NCBI GenBank assembly: GCA_043719555.1
Contig: JAYSTR010000203.1
Location: 1 to 18,820, forward strand
DNA length: 18,820 bases
Source of the DNA: UBA4416 sp043719555
Lineage (GTDB): Bacteria > Bacteroidota > Bacteroidia > B-17B0 > Aurantibacillaceae
Direction of reading: 5' to 3'
Shown: one piece after another, positions 8,780-15,795 of the stretch
Numbering within the stretch: position 1 is the stretch's first letter
Layout: the number at the start of each line of letters is the position of its first letter
Notes under the pieces: generated by a model
Seen by the model: the letters and a program-made list of their open reading frames with translations, nothing else
Database searches by the model: none
Told to the model about the DNA's origin: nothing
Translations under genes and position numbers: made by a program

Positions 8780-9853
8780 ATGAATTCAAGAATACCTCAT
8801 ATTATTAACTCTACAAATAGTTTGCCGTTTGTATTGTTTTATCAAGGTGATTTTTCAACAGCTCCAACTTTGAGTATCATAAATATTGTTGAGAAGCATT
8901 TTGCTAATTCAGCTTTTAATATCAGAACCCTTGTTTATCTTATTATTGAAGCCGTTCAAAATATTGAGCGCTATAGTAGTCATATAAATGAGTGTAAGGA
9001 TTGTGTACTTATTTATTCGGATGGAATTTATAATTACATCATTACAGAAAATAGTATTCCTTTAGCTAAAAGTGAATCGTTAAAAGGAAAACTAGACGAA
9101 GTGTTATTAATGGACAAATCGGAATTAGATAGTGCGTATAAAAAAGTAATAAAATCGGATATTAGAACTGAAAAAGGCGCTGGTTTAGGAATTATTGATA
9201 TTGCCCGAAAAAGTAAGCGTAATTTGTATTATTCTTTTGAACAAATAAATTATGATTATGTGCGCTATAGCTTGAATGTGGCTATTCCAATAGATAAAAA
9301 AAATGAAGACATTGTAAAGTATAATCACGATGATATTACAATGATACTGAATAGTTTTAAAGATGGGTTGAGTGTCAATAGTAGTTCTCTTTTTTATGGA
9401 GGCGATTTTTCGAATAAATTTATATTTTCCTTATTAAATTTTTTAAAGACTACAAAAAAAGGAAATAAACAAAGTCTTAATACGAAAACACATCATTTAC
9501 TCGTTGAATTAATTCAAAACATAAAAAAGTATTCGCATTCTATTGCTGATGTTACTGTTGGTAAATTAGCTATAGAATGGAAAGAATCGAATATGATTAT
9601 TACTACGTTTAATGAAGTAGAAGATTTTAACAGAGATAGAGTAATTGCAAAAACAGAACTATTAAATAGTTTTAGTCATGAGCAATTAATAGAATACAAT
9701 AAAACGCAATTACTTGATATGACTCAGGATAGTGGTTTAGGTTTAATCGACGTTGCATTATTAATTTATCCGGAAAAAATACAATGCATTTCAACAAAAA
9801 AAAATGATGTTATATCTGAACTTTTGCTCTCAATTACAATAAATTATGAATGA
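8780..9853 (+). CDS. Tandem SiaB-like protein kinase (two DUF6272-type GHKL domains)
   Basis: SiaB proteins are cytoplasmic GHKL-fold Ser/Thr kinases that phosphorylate the switch protein SiaC, the product expected from the next gene. A usual SiaB has one domain of roughly 180 residues; this 357-residue protein has two in a row. Domain 1 (about 15-172) has the N-box pattern E57..Q60 N61 (EAVQNIERYS), a turn with N91, and the glycine loop GAGLGIIDIAR (133-143). Domain 2 (about 185-355) repeats this as E243..Q246 N247 (ELIQNIKKYS), N278 and SGLGLIDVA (318-326). The second glycine loop is shorter and lacks the Lys-Gly-Ala lead-in, so the two sites may differ in activity. There is no signal peptide or membrane segment. 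The last 8 nt overlap the SiaC-like gene. Family assignment is from pattern recognition. Confidence 0.75.
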   Translation: MNSRIPHIINSTNSLPFVLFYQGDFSTAPTLSIINIVEKHFANSAFNIRTLVYLIIEAVQNIERYSSHINECKDCVLIYSDGIYNYIITENSIPLAKSESLKGKLDEVLLMDKSELDSAYKKVIKSDIRTEKGAGLGIIDIARKSKRNLYYSFEQINYDYVRYSLNVAIPIDKKNEDIVKYNHDDITMILNSFKDGLSVNSSSLFYGGDFSNKFIFSLLNFLKTTKKGNKQSLNTKTHHLLVELIQNIKKYSHSIADVTVGKLAIEWKESNMIITTFNEVEDFNRDRVIAKTELLNSFSHEQLIEYNKTQLLDMTQDSGLGLIDVALLIYPEKIQCISTKKNDVISELLLSITINYE

Positions 9854-10223
9854 TACTATTTTTATAATTAACGCGCAAGAGGATACTCCAATGGTTAAAA
9901 TGGAGGTTAAAGATAATTGTAACTACATTACGATTGAAGGGATTTCGATGCCCGAAAACGGATTGGATTTTTTTAATCCATTAAACGAAAAATTAAAATC
10001 TTTTTTTGAATCAAATTTGCCTTGTGAACTCGAGTTAAATATAGTGTATATGAATTCTATTTTTAACAAGCAAATACTTAAAATTATTGTAACGTTATAT
10101 GATAAAATGCAACCATTTAAATTAATTTGGAAGTATTCTTCTTCTGATGAATTAATGAGAATTAAAGGAGATGAAATAAAATCAGTTTTCCCTGAAATGG
10201 ATGTTTTATTTGTTGAGTTTTAA
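9846..10223 (+). CDS. SiaC-like switch protein (DUF1987)
   Basis: Small cytoplasmic protein of 125 residues, normal for DUF1987/SiaC. In Pseudomonas aeruginosa SiaC is phosphorylated by SiaB at a threonine and dephosphorylated by SiaA; only the unphosphorylated form activates the diguanylate cyclase SiaD. Family marks here are an N-terminal DTPMVKMEV strand, ITIEGISMPEN (28-38) followed by FFNPL, the strand IVYMNS with N70-S71, and an acidic tail after LIWKYSSSDELM. The usual NT/S-S-S phosphosite region reads NSIF, so S71 is the likely acceptor. The gene starts inside the end of the SiaB-like gene (8-nt overlap), which signals coupled translation. No diguanylate cyclase is nearby, so the downstream target is unknown. 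Confidence 0.8.
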   Translation: MNDTIFIINAQEDTPMVKMEVKDNCNYITIEGISMPENGLDFFNPLNEKLKSFFESNLPCELELNIVYMNSIFNKQILKIIVTLYDKMQPFKLIWKYSSSDELMRIKGDEIKSVFPEMDVLFVEF

Positions 10224-10460
10224 AATTTTTATACCGATTAAAATTACATCATCAGTCTGGTCGCAATTTCCTTTCCACTTATTTAACTGGTCATTTAATT
10301 GATGATGGCGTTCTGTAAAATTCTTTTCTTTGGAAATTTCAGCAAGTAATTTTAATATGTTCGGAATATTGTATTTAGTTTTATTTTCATTAACCATCTC
10401 TAGCTGATCACAAAATCCATCTGACATTAAACAGAAGCAATCATTCTTGTTTAGTTTGAT
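10206..10460 (-). pseudogene. C-terminal remnant of a PP2C/SpoIIE-type phosphatase
   Basis: An open stretch of about 84 codons, bounded upstream by an in-frame TAA (10461-10463), matches only the last part of SpoIIE-like phosphatases. It reads KLNKNDCFCLMSDGFCDQL, then a helical stretch, then WKGNCDQTDDVILIGIKI. The intact phosphatase in this window ends in the same order: GDTIYLFTDGYADQF, helix, WRGSNEQIDDVCVMGIKI. The acidic DD pair is kept, but the catalytic core, including the SGDFYW-type strand and the DCTGHG loop, is missing. An internal ATG at 10427 could give a 73-residue product, but such a fragment could not be an active phosphatase. It converges on the SiaC-like gene and overlaps its last 18 nt. 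It is probably the relic of the SiaA-type phosphatase of this locus. Confidence 0.72.
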
Positions 10461-10656
10461 TTAATGTGATTTTATAACCTAACCAGCGCCATTTTTTCAT
10501 AACTAGATATTTAGGAAAATTAGTTACCGCCAACTATTTACGTTAAATGTTACAGATTTTGGTTTTTCGCTACAATTTGCAACATCAACATCGAAATTAA
10601 TATGCAATTTTTGAGTGAGATAATAATTTTATAAGATTGTTTAGTACAATTTTATA
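10461..10656. other. Gene-free spacer between the phosphatase remnant and the hybrid kinase
   Basis: About 200 bp with stop codons in all frames. I looked on the minus strand for the missing part of the phosphatase and did not find it in any frame, so it has been deleted rather than merely frameshifted. A minus-strand stretch of about 33 codons (roughly 10525-10625) and a 19-codon ATG reading frame (10441-10500) are open but match nothing I recognise. A weak 5-bp hairpin (ATTGT/ACAAT) near 10636-10650 lacks a T tract in the right direction to be a convincing terminator for the hybrid kinase gene. Confidence 0.5.
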
Positions 10657-13600
10657 TTAACCCGTCCATTGCTTTAGCATTTCATTTAGTTTATTAACTA
10701 CAATTGGTTTGGATAGATAGTCATTCATCCCGTATTGATTAATTTTGCTTCTAGTATCTAAAGTTACATCTGCTGTTAAAGCAATTATTGGTATTTTGGT
10801 GTTTCCAATTTTGTTTCTAATATAATTTGTAGCCTCAATGCCATCCATTACAGGCATTCCTATGTCCATTAATAGTAAATCGAATGCTTCACCATTTTCG
10901 ATTGCATCTGTACATTGCTTACCGTCCGAAAATATTTTTACATTATAACCTTGATTTTGGATTAGTCTTTTAATTACTTGCTGAATAATTAAATTATCTT
11001 CAGCAACACCAATAGAAATGTTTTTATCTGAAACTAATTTCACTTCCGACTCCAGCGAATGCATTTCTGTATTGTCAAATGTTTTTAAAGTATTGCTTTT
11101 TTTGCTTAAATTTTCAATAATGTCTGTTACGTTTTTAATTACAATGGGTTTCAATACGATTGATGAAAAATTTAAATCAATATTTTCTTTTATAAGAAGG
11201 TCTTTATCTGAAATGCCAATTCCAATAAGTACATCAGATATTGTTTTTAATTGATAACAGTGTTTTTTTAAATCCTCGCTATTTATCAACTCCTTTAAAT
11301 GCAAATCGATAAATGCAAAATCAAATTTCCCCGAGATAGGTATTTCCAAAACTGATTTTACTTTTGTGACATTGAATTTTAGCTTCTTTAAATCTCTTTC
11401 AAAAATAGTTGAAAACTCATCGTTGTCATCAATTATTAAAACACTTTTATTTTCGTACTGTTCATTTATAGATGTGTTAAGCGAGTTACTTTCAAGTTCA
11501 AAATTTAAATCAAATTGAAATTCTGTTCCTACGCCAACTTTACTTGTAACCTTTAATTTTCCACCTAATAGTGCAATAAATTTATAGCTAATGTTTAGCC
11601 CAAGACCAGTGCCACCATATTTGCGGGCAATACTTACATCAGTTTGGCTAAAGGGTTTAAAGAGACTGAGTATTTGCGTTTCATTCATTCCTATGCCAGT
11701 ATCAACTACACTAAATCGCAAAAGTGTTTTGTCGCTTGTTTCATTAAGCCTTTTAACTGTTAAGATGATGTTTCCTGAATCAGTAAACTTCATGGAATTA
11801 CTTAACAGGTTTAAAATTACTTGCTTTAATTTTAATTCATCACCAATAATTTTGCAATTTATATTAGATTGGTCGTCAATAATTACGTCGATTTTTTTAC
11901 CTTCAATTTTCATTTGCGAAAATTGCCCGATTTTATATAACAGATCCTGTATTGAAAAAGCAACATTTTCTGTTTCTACACTTCCGGATTCTATTTTTGC
12001 TATATCAAGAATGTTATTAATAATTTGAAGAAGGTGAATAGCCGATTTTTCAATTTTATCAACGTAATCATACTGAATAGGCTGTAGTTGCGTGTCTAAT
12101 AGCAATCCGTTTAATCCAATTATACCAGTTAATGGTGTGCGAATTTCATGCGACATGTTTGCTAAAAACACAGTTTTCATTTTATCTGCCGACTCTGCCT
12201 TTTCTTTTTCCAACAATAAATCAGAGGTTCTTTGAACAACAATATCTTCAAGATGTTTTTTATAATCTATCAATTCATTCTCTATTTTTTTTCGATTGAC
12301 TATTTCTTCTTTTAGAATTACATTTTGCATTAAAAGAATTTTATTTCTATTGGATCCCTTAAAGGTATTGATAAAGGAAAACACTTTATTGCCAATTGCA
12401 TTTATAGTTGAATTCCATGAATATCTAACTTCAATTGTTTTTAATGTAACCTGCTCAGTAAACCCTATAAGTGGTGAATATAATTGTGCTACCAAATAAT
12501 ACATTCCTGGTGGTAACGAATTATATTTAACTTGTCCTATTTCCGAAAGGGTCGACCAGTCCTCATCAAAACCAATTAGTTTAAATCTAAATTGAATATG
12601 TTTTTCATCTACAAACCAAGGACTATATACAGATAACTCAAATGACCATTTTCCTTGTCGTAAAATTATTACATTTTTTTCTATAGATGGCTCTGTGCTA
12701 TTCCATTTCCAATTTTCAATGTATATATGTGGTGTTTTTTTTAATTTTAAAATCGGGTTAAGCTGCACGATAAAAAGCCCCGAATTAAGGCAACAAAATA
12801 TTTTTCCACCTCCGCAATCAACCAAAGAGCGACCGCTTGTGAATTGCCACTCTGCTTTTTCTAAAATAATGTTGATTCTACTAATTATTATATTTTTGTT
12901 AATGTCTATAATACAAATTCCATCACTTGAACCAATACAAATTGTGTTTTCATCAAGCCAAGCAGCTGCCCATCCACCAAGTGGGTATTCATTTAAAATT
13001 AATCTTGACTCAAGATTTTTATTTAGAACAATAATTTTTTCTTGTTGAATTATTAAAGTTTCACCATTTTTATTAGTTATAACTGAATACGTATTTGCAT
13101 TGTTGCTCAACAAATCGTCAGTAATACATTTAAAATTAACGTCAGTTTCAAGCCAAAGCCCTTGCCCTAATGTGCCTACCCATATTCTTTTGTTTGAATC
13201 TAAATTTAAATTATATATGTAGCCAAATGATTTACCTAAATTATTTAAAATTTCAGTGGCAATTCCATTTTTAATACAGTATAGCCCGGAAATTGTACCA
13301 ACCCACAATTCATTTCCACGATTTAAGAGAACACGACATCTGGTAGTAATTATATTTTCGAAATCCGGGTGCTTTTTTGGTTTATTATTTTCATCATAAT
13401 AATAAAGTCCATCTTCTGTAGCCAGCAATAAAACACATCCATTTTCAGTATACTTTGCTATATCCCAAATTATCGTATTAAGCTCAAAAGAAGTTTGCAG
13501 TTGAGGGTATTGGTTTTGTTTATGTATTGAAAAAACACTGAATTGATTTGCCCCACCTGAATACATTATTTGCTTTTCATCATCTGCATGAATGCAAAAT

Positions 13601-14523
13601 GCCGCACCTTTTTGGCCAGTTTCAATTTTAGCAATTTCATTTCGTAAATAACTTAGTTTGCTCAAGCCTGAATTGTTTGTTGCAACCCATATGTTATTTA
13701 AATCATCAATAAAAATATCATTAATAATACTTTCGAAAACTAATTTTTCTTTTAATATTATATCGCTAGTTGTATATTCTAGTATTTCGAGATTATTATT
13801 AAACCCTACATAAATATTACCGTCGGAAAAGCGTAATGCAGTTACTTTAGTTAAATTAATTTGTGGTAAATAAGAGCCAATAATATTACCTAAATTATTT
13901 AAAATGTAAAACCCGTTAGTTGTGCCAAGTAAAAACGCATTATCGTCAAATTCTGAAATACAAGTTGGTATATATTCGTCTGAAATTTCTGTTGCAAATT
14001 GAGATAATTTACCGTCAAATTTCAGTAAGCCTTCTTTAGCACTAATAATAATTATCGTATCATCTTTCAATTTGATAATTTCAGTAACTAATCCAATTTT
14101 AAATTCTTTAAGTAATGATAGTTTTCCGTTTTGATATTTTAGTAATATTAATCCGTATGAAGTTCCAACATAAAGTAAATCTCCCTGCAAATAAAAACAT
14201 TCTGCAATACCAAAAGTCCATTCAAATTGGTAATTTAAATTGATGGGTTTACAATCAACATCTAAGGCTTCAATTGATTGATCTGTTCCAATCCATTTAA
14301 TGCCGTTGTTTCCGCAACAAACACTCCGTAAGCCAGGGCAGCTTAGCCCGTTTCTAGTATCAAAAACTAGTATTGATTTTCCGTTATAGCATGATAATCC
14401 AGATGGACCAGAAAGCCAAAGCCGTCCCAACTCATCGGCAGATATATTGTGAATTTGTTCGTTAGGAAGCCCTTGGTTAGAATTGAGGGTTGTAATATAT
14501 GTTGTTAAGCTCAATTTAACCAT
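10657..14523 (-). CDS. Cytoplasmic beta-propeller hybrid histidine kinase with two receiver domains
   Basis: Hybrid two-component kinase of 1288 residues. Residues 1 to about 610 hold around 14 propeller repeats of the WxGT...GL type (for example ELWVGTISGLYCI and RIWVGTLGQGLWL), enough for two seven-bladed propellers. A Y_Y_Y-like domain (about 630-700, with FDEDWS and LPPGMYYL) and a coiled coil (about 724-784) follow. HisKA carries H792 in NMSHEIRTPL, and HATPase_c follows with NLLSNSMKF, DTGIGM and GTGLGL. Receiver 1 (about 1028-1140) has IDDND and acceptor D1073; receiver 2 (about 1165-1285) has AEDN, acceptor D1220 in LLLMDIGMP and SKPI. There is no DNA-binding domain, so it is not a classical HTCS regulator. 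There is no signal peptide, an in-frame stop lies 15 nt before the ATG, and the usual helix after Y_Y_Y is replaced by polar sequence, so the protein appears fully cytoplasmic. Target unknown. Confidence 0.93.
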   Translation of the reverse strand: MVKLSLTTYITTLNSNQGLPNEQIHNISADELGRLWLSGPSGLSCYNGKSILVFDTRNGLSCPGLRSVCCGNNGIKWIGTDQSIEALDVDCKPINLNYQFEWTFGIAECFYLQGDLLYVGTSYGLILLKYQNGKLSLLKEFKIGLVTEIIKLKDDTIIIISAKEGLLKFDGKLSQFATEISDEYIPTCISEFDDNAFLLGTTNGFYILNNLGNIIGSYLPQINLTKVTALRFSDGNIYVGFNNNLEILEYTTSDIILKEKLVFESIINDIFIDDLNNIWVATNNSGLSKLSYLRNEIAKIETGQKGAAFCIHADDEKQIMYSGGANQFSVFSIHKQNQYPQLQTSFELNTIIWDIAKYTENGCVLLLATEDGLYYYDENNKPKKHPDFENIITTRCRVLLNRGNELWVGTISGLYCIKNGIATEILNNLGKSFGYIYNLNLDSNKRIWVGTLGQGLWLETDVNFKCITDDLLSNNANTYSVITNKNGETLIIQQEKIIVLNKNLESRLILNEYPLGGWAAAWLDENTICIGSSDGICIIDINKNIIISRINIILEKAEWQFTSGRSLVDCGGGKIFCCLNSGLFIVQLNPILKLKKTPHIYIENWKWNSTEPSIEKNVIILRQGKWSFELSVYSPWFVDEKHIQFRFKLIGFDEDWSTLSEIGQVKYNSLPPGMYYLVAQLYSPLIGFTEQVTLKTIEVRYSWNSTINAIGNKVFSFINTFKGSNRNKILLMQNVILKEEIVNRKKIENELIDYKKHLEDIVVQRTSDLLLEKEKAESADKMKTVFLANMSHEIRTPLTGIIGLNGLLLDTQLQPIQYDYVDKIEKSAIHLLQIINNILDIAKIESGSVETENVAFSIQDLLYKIGQFSQMKIEGKKIDVIIDDQSNINCKIIGDELKLKQVILNLLSNSMKFTDSGNIILTVKRLNETSDKTLLRFSVVDTGIGMNETQILSLFKPFSQTDVSIARKYGGTGLGLNISYKFIALLGGKLKVTSKVGVGTEFQFDLNFELESNSLNTSINEQYENKSVLIIDDNDEFSTIFERDLKKLKFNVTKVKSVLEIPISGKFDFAFIDLHLKELINSEDLKKHCYQLKTISDVLIGIGISDKDLLIKENIDLNFSSIVLKPIVIKNVTDIIENLSKKSNTLKTFDNTEMHSLESEVKLVSDKNISIGVAEDNLIIQQVIKRLIQNQGYNVKIFSDGKQCTDAIENGEAFDLLLMDIGMPVMDGIEATNYIRNKIGNTKIPIIALTADVTLDTRSKINQYGMNDYLSKPIVVNKLNEMLKQWTG

Positions 14524-14525
14524 TT

Positions 14526-14554
14526 TGCAAAATTTTTATAGGGCTATATTTGCA
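14526..14554 (-). promoter_or_regulatory. Inverted repeat filling the leader of the hybrid kinase mRNA
   Basis: On the minus strand TGCAAATATAG is followed by CC and then CTATA, a 5-nt insertion and TTTGCA. The arms pair as an 11-bp stem interrupted by a 5-nt bulge on one side. The repeat starts about where the predicted promoter would begin transcription and ends just before the start codon, so it could be a leader hairpin over the ribosome site or a protein-binding site. Confidence 0.35.
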
Positions 14555-14562
14555 CACTATTT

Positions 14563-14593
14563 CAAAGTTAAGTTTAATTTATTGGTAGTGCAA
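14563..14593 (-). promoter_or_regulatory. Bacteroidota-type promoter of the hybrid kinase gene
   Basis: Read on the minus strand, TTG (14591-14593) is followed by exactly 20 nt and then TAACTTTG (14563-14570). This fits the Bacteroidota sigma-A consensus TTG-N17-23-TAnnTTTG. Transcription would begin near 14556, giving a leader of about 33 nt before the ATG at 14523. It gives the kinase its own transcript despite lying downstream of holB in the same direction. Confidence 0.65.
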
Positions 14594-14661
14594 TTTTGTT
14601 TTTCTTAAAATTAATTATCTTTTGTTTAGGTCATTTCTGTAAACAAATGCATATTAAAAAA

Positions 14662-15786
14662 TCACTTTGTTAAGTTAAGTAATTCGTTTGTTTTTAAAAT
14701 TAAATCCATAAATAATATTTTAGGATTTGCATTTCTTTCTACGTGATAGAAAGCGGAATTAAATTCTTCTAATAATTTTTCGTAATTACGTTGATTTACA
14801 AAACGCGAAAATTTTGTAATAAAATCCATCTCTTCACCCGAATGACGAACAAGTTCCGGGCTGCCAAAATTAAGCATCAAGCAATCTCTAAAAATTTCTA
14901 AACCATACTGCAAAAATTGTTTCTGTTTTTCTCTTCCGGTTCTTGCGTTTTCATCTATCCATATAATCGCCTTGCTTGCATCAAATTTTAAAGAAACCAA
15001 CATAAAGTTTCTAAAGTTTTGCAACAACGATTCGCCATCCGTATTATGCATCAATAATAATTGTGCTTCGCGATAATTTCCATCGCTTAACATAGCAGCT
15101 TGCTTTGCAGCTTGTGGCTGGCAATCAAACTGTTGTTGTAAACCTTCTGCTATAGCATCTGTGTCTATTTTATAAAATGGTATTTGTTGTACGCGTGATA
15201 TAACTGTTGCTAATAATTGCTCTGGATGATTACATACTAATAAAAATAAAGTTTGTTCCGGTGGTTCTTCTAATATTTTTAATAGTTTGTTGGCCGATTC
15301 TGTATTCATTTTTTCGGGTTGCCAAATCACCATTATTTTATAGCCACCTTCGTAGCTCGTATACGATAATTTTTTTAGGATGTGATTTGCTTCTTCAGCA
15401 GGAATAATTGGTTGTTTGTTTTCTGCATCTAAACTATTAAACCAATCATGTAAAGTTAAATATGGGGTTTCAATAAACGCTTCTCTAAAATCTTTTATTA
15501 AATCGTCGCTTGTTTTTACATCTTTATTTTTTGATATAGGAAATACCCAGTGTAAATCAGGATGAATTAATTTACTAGTTTTGTTACATGAGGCACAGGC
15601 CCCACATGAATCGTTAGCTTGTTTATTTGTGCAAAATAAATATTGAACAAAGGCCAAGGCCATAGGTAAATTTCCACTGCCCTCTGGGCCAGTAAACATC
15701 AACGCATGCGGCACACGATCGTCGTGTAACATGTGAATGAGTTTTTCTTTTACTTCACTTTGCCCAATTATGTTTTTAAATAGCAC
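14662..15786 (-). CDS. holB: DNA polymerase III clamp-loader subunit delta-prime
   Basis: Subunit of the DnaX clamp loader that helps load the beta sliding clamp during DNA replication. Residues 1-180 form an AAA+ fold: VPHALMFTGPEGSGNLPMALA at 25-45 has a P-loop shape but lacks the GKT residues, which is usual for delta-prime because it does not hydrolyse ATP. Four cysteines (C52, C61, C64, C67) form the zinc module, followed by HPDLHWVFP. LLKILEEPPEQTLFLLV and ATVISRVQ mark the sensor and arginine-finger region. At 374 residues the length is normal. Its ATG lies 9 nt after the stop codon of the PP2C phosphatase gene, so the two are probably cotranscribed. No functional link between them is expected. 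Confidence 0.9.
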   Translation of the reverse strand: MLFKNIIGQSEVKEKLIHMLHDDRVPHALMFTGPEGSGNLPMALAFVQYLFCTNKQANDSCGACASCNKTSKLIHPDLHWVFPISKNKDVKTSDDLIKDFREAFIETPYLTLHDWFNSLDAENKQPIIPAEEANHILKKLSYTSYEGGYKIMVIWQPEKMNTESANKLLKILEEPPEQTLFLLVCNHPEQLLATVISRVQQIPFYKIDTDAIAEGLQQQFDCQPQAAKQAAMLSDGNYREAQLLLMHNTDGESLLQNFRNFMLVSLKFDASKAIIWIDENARTGREKQKQFLQYGLEIFRDCLMLNFGSPELVRHSGEEMDFITKFSRFVNQRNYEKLLEEFNSAFYHVERNANPKILFMDLILKTNELLNLTK

Positions 15787-15795
15787 GTTTTTTTA

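Noticed and set aside
10441..10500. Minus-strand reading frame of 19 codons starting MKKWRWLGYK, with an open stretch upstream
   Set aside because: Too short, no clear partner gene or family match, and placed in a region left by gene decay. I could not support it as a peptide gene.
11591..12028. Plus-strand open frame of 145 codons inside the hybrid kinase gene
   Set aside because: It lies antisense to the HisKA/HATPase region, whose motifs are clearly real, and the translation has no recognisable domain. Other antisense frames (225-482, 2891-3127, 12695-13048, 15207-15407, 17758-17970) were dropped for the same reason.
14662..15786. Missing GKT in the P-loop of delta-prime as a loss-of-function change
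   Set aside because: Delta-prime subunits normally lack a working ATPase site, so this is expected.
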